Below are positions 1-6,240 of a stretch of DNA of 11,111 nucleotides, piece by piece. Each line of letters begins with the position of its first letter. The stretch's first letter is position 1. Position numbers and translations under genes: made by a program. The stretch comes from Chloroflexota bacterium (GTDB lineage: Bacteria > Chloroflexota > Anaerolineae > Aggregatilineales > UBA2796). The DNA lies in NCBI GenBank assembly GCA_017743585.1, contig JAGHYP010000068.1, positions 1-11,111 of the forward strand, in the 5' to 3' direction. Under the pieces are notes generated by a model. It was given only the letters and a program-made list of their open reading frames with translations. It did not search any database and was not told the DNA's origin.

Positions 1-492
1 GGCGGCAGCGCGCGCTACGTCGTTGCGATCGGGTAGCTCAAGCGTGGTCAGGTCGTTCACCAACTGGAACAAGTCTTGGTCGCCAGTGACGATGTGAACT
101 TGCACGCCTTGCGCGTTGGCTTGGCGCGCGATCGAGCCGATCACATCGTCTGCTTCGAAGCCTTCGCGCTCTAAGATCGGGATGTTGAACGCCTCGACCA
201 GCTGACGGATGCGTCCGAGCTGAAAGGCGAGCGAGGCTTCCATCTCAGCGCGCTGGCTTTTGTAAGCAGGGAAGAGGTTCTCGCGCCCGCTCAGCCCTTG
301 ATCGAAGGCGACCGCGAGGTATTGCGGCGGCGTTGGACTGTTCAGGATGCTGAGCAGGGCGCGCGCAAAGCCGAACGTGGCGTTGGTCGGCTCGCCGCTC
401 GATGTGGTCAGCGCGCGCTGATTGCCGTGATAGTAGCGATGCGCAACGGCGTGCCCATCAATGATGACCAGACACGGACGTGCCCCCGACAT
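1..492 (-). CDS. polA: DNA polymerase I, N-terminal 5'-3' exonuclease domain (partial, 3' end off the left edge)
   Basis: The 164 visible residues match the FEN-like 5'-3' exonuclease domain that opens bacterial DNA polymerase I, which removes RNA primers and damaged 5' flaps during Okazaki maturation and excision repair. Visible family signatures are LVIIDGHAVAHRYY (Asp12, first metal ligand), LAVAFD (Asp64), the AYKSQRAEM segment with Tyr77, Lys78 and Arg81, FEADDVIGSIA with Glu113, Asp115 and Asp116, and TGDQDLFQLV with Asp138 and Asp140. ATG at 492 was chosen because AAGAAGG (500-506, minus strand) sits 7 nt ahead of it; an in-frame TTG at 516 is the only extension before a stop. The polymerase part would lie outside the window, so a stand-alone exonuclease cannot be excluded. 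The gene is divergent from the glycosyltransferase operon, with 194 bp between the two starts. Confidence 0.88.
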   Translation of the reverse strand, partial: MSGARPCLVIIDGHAVAHRYYHGNQRALTTSSGEPTNATFGFARALLSILNSPTPPQYLAVAFDQGLSGRENLFPAYKSQRAEMEASLAFQLGRIRQLVEAFNIPILEREGFEADDVIGSIARQANAQGVQVHIVTGDQDLFQLVNDLTTLELPDRNDVARAAA

Positions 493-536
493 GATGACGC
501 CTTCTTGCTCAGCCAAAACGGATGTTCACAATGCGT

Positions 537-542
537 ATTTTA
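537..542 (-). promoter_or_regulatory. Possible -10 element for polA
   Basis: The minus strand reads TAAAAT here, a five-of-six match to TATAAT, 44 nt ahead of the polA ATG. The hexamer 17 nt further upstream (TAGAGC, 560-565) matches TTGACA at only three positions, so this is a weak call based on position and the single AT-rich hexamer. Confidence 0.3.
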
Positions 543-623
543 ACCGAAAAGCGCGGAGAGCTCTAGCTCTGCCCCGCCTTTCACGCAGATGACAGGCTAT
601 TTTCCTGCCCAAGGCCGCGACTG

Positions 624-652
624 TAGCCAAAGCCGAGAGGCTCGGCTATACT
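624..652 (+). promoter_or_regulatory. Probable sigma-70-type promoter of the glycosyltransferase operon
   Basis: TAGCCA (624-629, four of six to TTGACA) and TATACT (647-652, five of six to TATAAT) are separated by exactly 17 bp. The -10 ends 34 nt ahead of the TTG start of the GT2 gene, so the implied leader is short and leads straight into the Shine-Dalgarno sequence. The extended form GCTATACT resembles the -10 elements of three other transcription units in this window. Confidence 0.55.
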
Positions 653-670
653 CAGCACGCTACTTTGCAA

Positions 671-678
671 GAAGGTGG
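671..678 (+). promoter_or_regulatory. Shine-Dalgarno sequence that fixes a TTG start
   Basis: GAAGGTGG lies 8 nt ahead of TTG at 687. An in-frame TAG occupies 684-686, directly before that TTG, so translation in this frame cannot begin earlier. The strong ribosome binding site supports the rare TTG start. Confidence 0.65.
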
Positions 679-686
679 ACGCCTAG

Positions 687-1370
687 TTGAAGCTCTCTGT
701 GATCATCCCTTGCTATAACGAGCGCGCCACGATCGAGCAGATTCTGGCAGCCGTGAAAGCGGTCAATCTCGCTTATGAGATCATCGTTGTGGATGACGGC
801 TCGACCGATGGCACGCGCGACATCCTCGCTGCTCTGCCACCTGATCCGCAAGTGCGCATCATCTATCACGATCGCAATCAGGGCAAGGGCGCGGCAGTTC
901 GCACAGGCTTTGCAGCGGCCAGAGGCGATGTCTTCTTGATCCAAGACGCCGATCTCGAATACGATCCGCGCGATTATCCTGCGCTGCTCAAGCCAATTCA
1001 GGAGAAACGCGCCAAGGTTGTGTATGGCTCGCGCTTCTTAGGCGGCCCGCGCAAGACGATGTTCTTCTGGAACATGGTCGCCAATAAGCTGCTCACGCTG
1101 CTCACAAACGTCCTTTACAACACGATCCTGAGCGATATGGAGACGTGCTACAAGGTCTTCTGCGCTGAGGTGGTGCAAGGCATCAAGCTGCGCGCGCGCC
1201 GCTTTGAGTTCGAGCCTGAGATCACAGCGAAAGTGCTAAAGCGCGGCTACCGCATTTACGAAGTGCCGATCAGCTACAACGGGCGCGAGTGGCACGAAGG
1301 TAAGAAAATCAGGTGGACGGACGCGCCGATCGCCGCTTGGACGCTGCTGCGCTACCGCTTCACCGACTGA
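687..1370 (+). CDS. Family 2 glycosyltransferase, dolichyl/polyprenyl-phosphate sugar synthase type
   Basis: This 227-residue protein is a GT-A fold family 2 transferase of the DPM1-like group, which moves mannose or glucose from a nucleotide sugar to a polyprenyl phosphate on the cytoplasmic membrane face. Visible motifs are the N-terminal SVIIPCYNE strand, VVDDGSTDGT (residues 34-43) for the nucleotide, QDADLEYDP (86-94) with the metal-binding DAD, YGSRF (113-117), SDMETCYKVF (149-158), FEFEPEITAK (173-182) and the C-terminal GREWHEGKKIRWTDA segment typical of the family. The length fits members lacking C-terminal membrane helices. The start is TTG at 687. The end overlaps the next gene by 58 nt, and that gene encodes a transferase of the kind that uses lipid-linked sugars, so the two probably act in sequence. 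The sugar and lipid are not deducible from sequence alone. Confidence 0.9.
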   Translation: MKLSVIIPCYNERATIEQILAAVKAVNLAYEIIVVDDGSTDGTRDILAALPPDPQVRIIYHDRNQGKGAAVRTGFAAARGDVFLIQDADLEYDPRDYPALLKPIQEKRAKVVYGSRFLGGPRKTMFFWNMVANKLLTLLTNVLYNTILSDMETCYKVFCAEVVQGIKLRARRFEFEPEITAKVLKRGYRIYEVPISYNGREWHEGKKIRWTDAPIAAWTLLRYRFTD

Positions 1371-2725
1371 TCGCTTTGCTCCTGATAGCAGCCGCGCTGC
1401 GCGCGGCTGTGCTAGGGCATGATGTGCGCTTCCACCCCGATGAAGCGCTCTACGCGACCTACGCGCGGCGCATGGCGCGCTACGGCGACCTGTTGCTGAG
1501 CGATGCGCCGCTGGATAAGCCGCCGCTCGGCCTGTTTGTGAACGCGCTCAGCTTCAGCGCGCTTGGAGAGCATGAGTTCACAGCGCGCCTGCCTGCCTTT
1601 TACTTCAGCCTGCTCGGCGTGGCTGCTTGCTATGCCTTGCTGCGTCGCTTGCTGAATGAGCGCGCCGCCTTGATCGGCATGGCAATCATGGCGCTCTCGC
1701 CGTTCGATCTCGCCTTTAGCGGCACGGCTTTTCACGATCCGCTGCTCACGCTGTGCTGCTTGCTGTGCGCTCTGACGCTCAGCCGCGGGCATTCGCTCTG
1801 GGCGGGCATTTTCGCGGCATGTGCGGTCGCCACCAAGCAGAGCGCGCTGCAGTTTTTGCCGATTTACGCGCTGCTTGGCGCGGCTGCCCTGCGAAGGCTG
1901 CGCGCGAGCGACCTCGCACGCTTCAGCGCGCCGATCTGCGCCGTCATCATCGCGCTAGCAATGTGGAGCGCGGCGCGCGCGGCCCCTGTGGACTTCTGGA
2001 CACTCGGCATTGTCAATCCGGGCGCGCTGCGCTTGATTCGCTCCGATGAAGTGCTGCCGCGTCTGGCGCGCTGGCTGACGCTGTACAGCGAGAGCGTCGG
2101 CTTCGCGCCGTTGCTCGCGCTCGTCATCTACGGCGTGTGGCGCGCGCTGCAGCGAGCGACTCGCGCGTCGGTCAGCGCGCTGATCGGCGCTTGCGGCTTG
2201 CTCATCACGCTGCTGGCTTACTGGCTGATAGCCTTTCCGATGTACGATCGCTATTTGTTGCCGCTCATGCCGCTGACTGCGCTCTTGATCGCCTATGGCA
2301 TGGCAGGTTGGCGCAGCCGGTTGGCTGTGTTGCTGGTCTTCGCCCTGATCGTGCCGTTTGCGCTGCGCACAGCGCGCAACGAACATGGCATCGGCGTCCA
2401 AAGCGCGTTCTATCACGGCGTGGACCAGCTGGCGGCGCACATCAACGCGCTGGATGGCGCGCCAATTGTCTACGATCACTGGCTGAGCTGGGAGCTGCGC
2501 TACTATCTAGGCGATTCGCCGCGCGCGCAGCTCGTTTGGTATCCTTCGGCTGAGTGGCTCAGCCGCGATGTGTGCCGCCTGCCGACGCCGAGCTACTTTG
2601 CGGCGCCTGAGGCTGCCGCTTGGCGTTGGCTTGCCGTGCTGAACGCTGCAGGCGCGCGCCTGCAGCCAATCGCGCGCACGCCGCTCGTCCTGTACCGAAT
2701 CACTTGCGAGCAAGCATCGCCATGA
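1313..2725 (+). CDS. Multi-spanning membrane glycosyltransferase, PMT/ArnT (GT39/GT83)-like
   Basis: This 470-residue, mostly hydrophobic protein has the layout of lipid-linked-sugar transferases of the GT-C fold. It has an N-terminal membrane helix (about 19-35), then an external loop with the acidic pair Asp43-Glu44 in RFHPDEALYATYARRM, and the ArnT-like DKPPLG motif (68-73). A second acidic loop follows (HDPLLT, 141-146), then further helices to about residue 352 including YDRYLLPLMP (311-320), and a short soluble C-terminal tail. Such enzymes take a sugar from a polyprenyl phosphate and attach it to proteins or glycolipids outside the membrane; the donor is probably made by the GT2 gene just upstream. 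I chose GTG at 1313, which has GAAGG 12 nt ahead; TTG at 1337 or 1376 are alternatives and the start is uncertain. Its stop overlaps the next ATG (ATGA). Acceptor unknown. Confidence 0.82.
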   Translation: MDGRADRRLDAAALPLHRLIALLLIAAALRAAVLGHDVRFHPDEALYATYARRMARYGDLLLSDAPLDKPPLGLFVNALSFSALGEHEFTARLPAFYFSLLGVAACYALLRRLLNERAALIGMAIMALSPFDLAFSGTAFHDPLLTLCCLLCALTLSRGHSLWAGIFAACAVATKQSALQFLPIYALLGAAALRRLRASDLARFSAPICAVIIALAMWSAARAAPVDFWTLGIVNPGALRLIRSDEVLPRLARWLTLYSESVGFAPLLALVIYGVWRALQRATRASVSALIGACGLLITLLAYWLIAFPMYDRYLLPLMPLTALLIAYGMAGWRSRLAVLLVFALIVPFALRTARNEHGIGVQSAFYHGVDQLAAHINALDGAPIVYDHWLSWELRYYLGDSPRAQLVWYPSAEWLSRDVCRLPTPSYFAAPEAAAWRWLAVLNAAGARLQPIARTPLVLYRITCEQASP

Positions 2726-3201
2726 GCGAGGCGTATATCACAGTGCGCAAAATTCTGCCCGATGGAAGCGAAGCGATGCACTATCGCGGGCGAGTCATCG
2801 CGCGCAGCGAGACGTGGATACAGATCGAGGCATTTTTCAGCCGCCCCGACTTGCCATTGCCATACGTCACCTTTCGGACAGGCGATCGGATGATCGAGCA
2901 TTTCTACACGGATCGCTGGTACAACGTCTTTGAGCTGTACGATGTGCGCGGCGGACATCTCAAAGGTTGGTATTGCAACATCGCGCGACCCGCTGTAATA
3001 GATGCAGAGAGCATCTTGTGGTTCGATCTTGGGCTGGACGTTTGGGTGAGTCCCGTCGGCGACGTGCTGGTGTTGGATCAAGATGAATTCGCTGAGTTGC
3101 CGCTGGACGCGGCGACGCAACGCGCGGCGCTCGCCGCTGTGGACGATCTGAAGGCGCGTATTGCGCGCGGCGACGCGCCGTTCGCGCTCTCGATCGGCTG
3201 A
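2722..3201 (+). CDS. DUF402 family protein (FomD / nucleoside-diphosphatase-like)
   Basis: This 159-residue soluble protein matches DUF402, a beta-barrel family that includes the phosphonate-pathway enzyme FomD and Gram-positive nucleoside tri/diphosphatases. The conserved blocks are RWYNVFELYD (65-74), LKGWYCNIARP (80-90), FDLGLDVWVSP (101-111) and VLVLDQDEFAEL (115-126). The acidic residues Asp102, Asp106, Asp119, Asp121 and Glu122 are the sort that bind divalent metal and the phosphate substrate in characterised members. An Ala-rich helix closes the protein. The ATG at 2722 overlaps the TGA of the upstream gene as ATGA, which favours this start over upstream in-frame codons and implies translational coupling. 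A phosphohydrolase acting on a nucleotide or nucleotide-sugar by-product would fit its operon partners, but this is inference. Its 3' end converges on the DUF2085 gene, leaving 17 bp. Confidence 0.85.
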   Translation: MSEAYITVRKILPDGSEAMHYRGRVIARSETWIQIEAFFSRPDLPLPYVTFRTGDRMIEHFYTDRWYNVFELYDVRGGHLKGWYCNIARPAVIDAESILWFDLGLDVWVSPVGDVLVLDQDEFAELPLDAATQRAALAAVDDLKARIARGDAPFALSIG

Positions 3202-3218
3202 CGTGCAGCTCGGCAAGC

Positions 3219-4052
3219 TCAGTTGATCACAAAGCCGCTCCAAGTGCCTGTCAAGGCGAAGCGCACGGCGGCGATCGCGCTCAGCTGAAGCATGGCGAGC
3301 GTGAAGCCCGCTGCGAATGGCGCGATCGCGTCGCGCCAAGTCTGCGCTTGCCGCTCGCGGCGCAAGACGGAGACAAACAGCGCGGCGCCGATTGCGCTCA
3401 GCAGCGCCACCACGCTCAGGCTGCTCAAGATGCCCAGAACCCACAAGATCAGCGGCCGTCTGCTCAGCACCAAAAGCGCTACGATGCCCGCCAGGCCGCA
3501 GGTTGCCAATAGATCGCGCGCGCCGTCCAAGCTGCGCGTCGGTCGCGGCTGCGCCCAGATTGTGCTGTTGAAAAACGGCACCACCAAGTGCGCCACAGCG
3601 ATGCCCGTCAGCAAGCCCGTCAGCAAGCGCAGCAGGTTGCTCGGCGGATAGAGCGGCTGATAGCCGGGAAAGAGGGTCAGGTAACTATTCGTGCCATCTA
3701 TGCCCAGCACGCCGATGAAGCCGAGCAAGATCAGCACAATTGGCGGCGGCGGAAAGCGATAGCTGCGCAATCTGCCGCGCGCGATCAATAGCAAGCAGCT
3801 GAGCAGCACGCCTAGGTAAATGCCTGTGCAGCGCGCGCAGAGCGGCATCAGAAGCGCGGCGTCAGGGTCAATCGGAAAAGTGCGCTCGGCAATTTGGTGA
3901 CAGATGGCGTAGCCAATGGCAGCCGCCTTGCCTAGCACGCCATCAGGCGTGCCGAGCAACCACAAGGCGAGGACAAGCGCCGCAGCGCCGATGGCGATCA
4001 AGTGCGCACGCCGCGAGAAGAGCGGCGATACAGGCAGCTCAGGAGCAGACAT
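3219..4052 (-). CDS. DUF2085 family multi-spanning membrane protein
   Basis: This 277-residue integral membrane protein carries the signature of DUF2085: ICHQIAERTFPI (50-61) followed by PLCARCTGIYLG (70-81), with Cys51/His52 and Cys72/Cys75 likely forming a metal or redox site. It also has the downstream NLLRLLTGLLTG block (139-150). Predicted helices lie near residues 17-34, 77-91, 104-118, 141-160, 182-197, 202-231 and 243-267. No catalytic function is established for the family. ATG at 4052 was chosen because the frame's further extension, to a TTG at 4172, reads through Arg/Ala-rich sequence unlike a membrane protein N-terminus. No convincing Shine-Dalgarno precedes it. The gene is convergent with the DUF402 gene and stands alone on its strand here. 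A tandem 10-bp repeat lies 8-27 nt upstream of the start. Confidence 0.82.
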   Translation of the reverse strand: MSAPELPVSPLFSRRAHLIAIGAAALVLALWLLGTPDGVLGKAAAIGYAICHQIAERTFPIDPDAALLMPLCARCTGIYLGVLLSCLLLIARGRLRSYRFPPPPIVLILLGFIGVLGIDGTNSYLTLFPGYQPLYPPSNLLRLLTGLLTGIAVAHLVVPFFNSTIWAQPRPTRSLDGARDLLATCGLAGIVALLVLSRRPLILWVLGILSSLSVVALLSAIGAALFVSVLRRERQAQTWRDAIAPFAAGFTLAMLQLSAIAAVRFALTGTWSGFVIN

Positions 4053-4059
4053 GGCCAGG

Positions 4060-4079
4060 CAATAGCACTCAATAGCACT
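4060..4079. repeat. Perfect 10-bp tandem duplication upstream of the DUF2085 gene
   Basis: CAATAGCACT occurs twice head to tail with no mismatch. Read towards the DUF2085 gene, each unit gives AGTGCTATTG, containing a TG-n-TATTG string like a poor extended -10 element. A TTGACC (five of six to the -35 consensus) lies further upstream on the same strand (about 4085-4090), but the distance to either copy is not a normal promoter spacer (11 or 21 bp). It may be a recent slippage duplication. Confidence 0.7.
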
Positions 4080-4162
4080 CCAGATGGTCAAAAGACTGTG
4101 CGCAGCTCGCGCAGACGCGCGGCGGTCAACTGCGCAATCCCGATCAGTCGCTCGCGCAGGCA

Positions 4163-4444
4163 GTGACCTCAAGGCATGGCGCTAATCGGTATTGCGGCAT
4201 TGAAATCGCGCCGCGCTACGTCCAGCTGGCGCGAGCAGCCTGCGAGCAAGCCAAGCGGGCGCCGAGTCAATTGAAGCTCGCCTTTGGCGCGCCGCGCAAG
4301 CGCAAAATCGCAAGGCCGCTGTTGCGCGAGGGACGAGACGCGCTAGAATTCAGGACCATTCAATTCGCGGAACGAGATGCTCGAGATGCTCATGGTCTCG
4401 CGCGAGGAACAACTGCTGCCAGCTGTCCTCGCGGCGCCCTCTGA
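4163..4444 (+). pseudogene. Possible C-terminal remnant of a DNA (adenine/cytosine-N4) methyltransferase
   Basis: The frame from GTG 4163 encodes GANRYCGIEIAPRYVQLA (codons roughly 4178-4231). This resembles the last conserved block of N6/N4 DNA methyltransferases, where an R-[RY]-[FYC]-x-G-I-E-[IL]-x-P-x-Y-V-x-x-A pattern follows the SAM-binding DPF-x-GSGTT motif. That expected upstream motif is absent: the same frame stays open to at least about 4080 but shows no DPF or GSGTT in any of the three forward frames. No ribosome binding site precedes the GTG. The residues after the match (Lys/Arg-rich, then a low-complexity tail) are unremarkable, and a promoter-like site for the next gene lies inside the frame. 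The best reading is a 5'-truncated fossil, or a chance resemblance; an intact short gene is less likely. Confidence 0.33.
4322..4349 (+). promoter_or_regulatory. Candidate promoter of the GNAT-mtaB unit
   Basis: TAGAAT (4344-4349) matches TATAAT at five of six positions. TTGCGC (4322-4327), 16 bp upstream, keeps the TTG of a -35 element but matches only three of six overall. The transcript would carry a leader of roughly 100 nt before the ATG at 4454. The octamer GCTAGAAT differs by one base from the GCTATAAT found ahead of two other genes in the window. Confidence 0.4.
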
Positions 4445-4453
4445 GAGGATGTG

Positions 4454-4930
4454 ATGCTGGAAGGCTTGGCGCTGCGTCCATATGTAGAGACAGACGCCGA
4501 GGCGGTCAGGCGCGCTTGTTTTCCACAAGTTGCGCCTGAGCGAGTTCATGAGATGCTGGCGCGCGTTGCGGCAGGCAAGCGCAGTGTAGGCGTTGTGGCG
4601 ACCCTGGACGCGCAAGTGGTCGGTTTCGGGCAGCTCACGCTGTGGCGGCGCGTGGCTGAGATCAGCGATCTGAGCGTGACGCAAGCACAACGCGGGCGCG
4701 GCATCGGCACGGCGCTGCTCAAGCATCTGATCGCGCTCGGCGCGGCGCAGCGCCCTGTGATTGAGATCGGCGTGGCGCAGCGCAACGTGCGCGCTCTGGC
4801 GCTCTATCAACGGCTCGGGTTTCGCCACGATCGCACGCTTTTGCTAGATTTAGGGCAAGGCGTTGAGCCCGTGCTTTACCTGACCTTATCTGTGAGATCT
4901 GTGAGCGATAGCGCTGAAGCTGTGCGATGA
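4454..4930 (+). CDS. GNAT family N-acetyltransferase
   Basis: This 158-residue protein has the single-domain GNAT fold, which transfers the acetyl group of acetyl-CoA to an amine. Motif A is clear: ISDLSVTQAQRGRGIGTALL (70-89), with the Q/R-x-x-G-x-G/A pyrophosphate loop as QRGRGIGTA. Motif B is NVRALALYQRLGF (111-123), with the Tyr that usually acts as general acid. The ATG at 4454 has GAGAGGA (4443-4449) at good spacing, whereas GTG at 4451 would be too close to it. The stop overlaps the mtaB ATG as ATGA, so the two genes are co-translated. A RimI-like role on ribosomal protein or another translation factor would suit the linkage to a tRNA modification enzyme, but the substrate cannot be read from the sequence. 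The last dozen residues (SVRSVSDSAEAVR) look like a non-conserved tail. Confidence 0.86.
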   Translation: MLEGLALRPYVETDAEAVRRACFPQVAPERVHEMLARVAAGKRSVGVVATLDAQVVGFGQLTLWRRVAEISDLSVTQAQRGRGIGTALLKHLIALGAAQRPVIEIGVAQRNVRALALYQRLGFRHDRTLLLDLGQGVEPVLYLTLSVRSVSDSAEAVR

Positions 4931-6240
4931 AAGTTCTCCTGAAGGCAGTTGGCTGCCGCCTGAATCAGAGCGAGATGGATAGCTTGGCGCGCCAGTTCCT
5001 CGCACATGGCGACGCGTTGACCGACTCGCCTGCTGAAGCGGATTTGATGATCGTCAACACTTGCGCTGTGACGCAAGAAGCAGTGCGCAGCAGCCGTCAG
5101 AGCATCAATCGCTTGCATCGCGCCAATCCGAACGCGCCGATCGCTGTGACAGGCTGCTACGCACACTTAGCGCCTGAAGCAGTCCGTCAGATGGCGGGCG
5201 TGGCATACGTTGTGGACAATCACGCCAAGGAGTCGTTGCGCTCGATTGTCACAGGCGAGCCGTTGGCAGCCGTCCAGCCATTTGATCTTGAGCCAATCGC
5301 GCGGCAGGCCTTGCTCGGCGCGGGCGGCAGGACGCGCGCTTTCCTGAAGGTGCAAGATGGCTGCGATCAGCACTGTACGTTCTGCATCACGCGCGTGGCG
5401 CGCGGCAAAGGCAGAAGCCGCTCACTGGCTGAGATCGTGGCAGAAGCGCAGATGCTGACTAGGCTCGGCTATCAGGAATTGGTGCTGACAGGCGTTCACC
5501 TGAGCAGTTACGGTCACGATCTCGGTCAGCGCGATGCGTTGCTCCACCTGCTGCGCGCGCTGTTGAGCGAGACTGACGTGCCGCGCCTGCGCCTCTCCTC
5601 GCTTGAGCCGTGGGGCTTGCCGCGCGAGCTATTCAACTTGTGGGAAGATCGGCGCTTGTGCCGTCATCTGCATTTGCCGCTGCAGAGCGGCTGCGATGCC
5701 ACGCTCAAGCGCATGGCGCGGCGCACATCGCAGGCGGCTTTCCGCGCGCTGATCGCTGAGATTCGCACCATCATGCCCGATGCCGCCATCGCCACAGATG
5801 TGATCGTCGGCTTTCCAGGCGAGACAGATGAGGAATTCGCCATCAGCCGCGCTTTCATTGAAGAGATTGACTTTGCCGCGCTGCACGTCTTCCGCTACAG
5901 CCCGCGCGAGGGCACGCCCGCCGCGCGGATGTCAAATCAAGTGCCTGAGGCGGTCAAGCGCGCGCGCGCCGAGACCCTGATCGCGCTCGGAGAGCGATCA
6001 GCGCGCCGCTTTGCCGAGCGCTTCATCGGCCAAACGCGACCTGTGCTCTGGGAAGCGGTCAGCGGCGCCACGCCGCAAGGCTTTTTGAACAACGGCTACA
6101 CGGATAACTTCTTGCGCGTGCGCTGCACTGCGCCGCGCGTCCTCAGCAACACCCTCACGGGCGCGCGGCTGCTCGGCTTCGCCGATGACGGAACGCTGCT
6201 GGCGGAGTTGGAGAGCTCAGAAGCCGCTCAGCTGGCTTAG
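4927..6240 (+). CDS. mtaB: tRNA (t6A37) methylthiotransferase MtaB, radical SAM
   Basis: This 437-residue protein converts N6-threonylcarbamoyladenosine at position 37 of ANN-decoding tRNAs to its 2-methylthio form, stabilising codon-anticodon pairing. Three domains are visible. The N-terminal UPF0004 domain holds auxiliary [4Fe-4S] ligands Cys10, Cys46 and Cys77. The radical SAM core has CDQHCTFC (Cys146, Cys150, Cys153), LTGVHLSSYG, LHLPLQSGCDATLKRMAR and DVIVGFPGETDEEF. The C-terminal TRAM-like RNA-binding segment (about 370-432) contains GYTDNFLRV. The LKVQDGCDQHCTFC context and short spacing are MtaB-like rather than MiaB- or RimO-like. The ATG at 4927 overlaps the GNAT stop; no strong independent Shine-Dalgarno is seen, so expression probably depends on coupling. 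The 3' end overlaps the glycyl-tRNA synthetase gene by 24 bp, tail to tail. Confidence 0.93.
   Translation: MKVLLKAVGCRLNQSEMDSLARQFLAHGDALTDSPAEADLMIVNTCAVTQEAVRSSRQSINRLHRANPNAPIAVTGCYAHLAPEAVRQMAGVAYVVDNHAKESLRSIVTGEPLAAVQPFDLEPIARQALLGAGGRTRAFLKVQDGCDQHCTFCITRVARGKGRSRSLAEIVAEAQMLTRLGYQELVLTGVHLSSYGHDLGQRDALLHLLRALLSETDVPRLRLSSLEPWGLPRELFNLWEDRRLCRHLHLPLQSGCDATLKRMARRTSQAAFRALIAEIRTIMPDAAIATDVIVGFPGETDEEFAISRAFIEEIDFAALHVFRYSPREGTPAARMSNQVPEAVKRARAETLIALGERSARRFAERFIGQTRPVLWEAVSGATPQGFLNNGYTDNFLRVRCTAPRVLSNTLTGARLLGFADDGTLLAELESSEAAQLA

Noticed and set aside
298..543. Plus-strand 81-codon frame at the left edge
   Set aside because: It lies antisense to the polA exonuclease domain, whose motifs are clear, and has no family resemblance.
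3271..3330. GCGATCGC octamers resembling the cyanobacterial HIP1 repeat
   Set aside because: Only a couple were noticed, inside the DUF2085 coding region of a GC-rich sequence; there is no genome-wide density and the gene set does not look cyanobacterial.
2593..3444. Long minus-strand reading frame of 283 codons across the DUF402 gene
   Set aside because: It is antisense to genes with clear family motifs, and its product is Arg/Ala/His-rich without recognisable structure, as expected from high GC.
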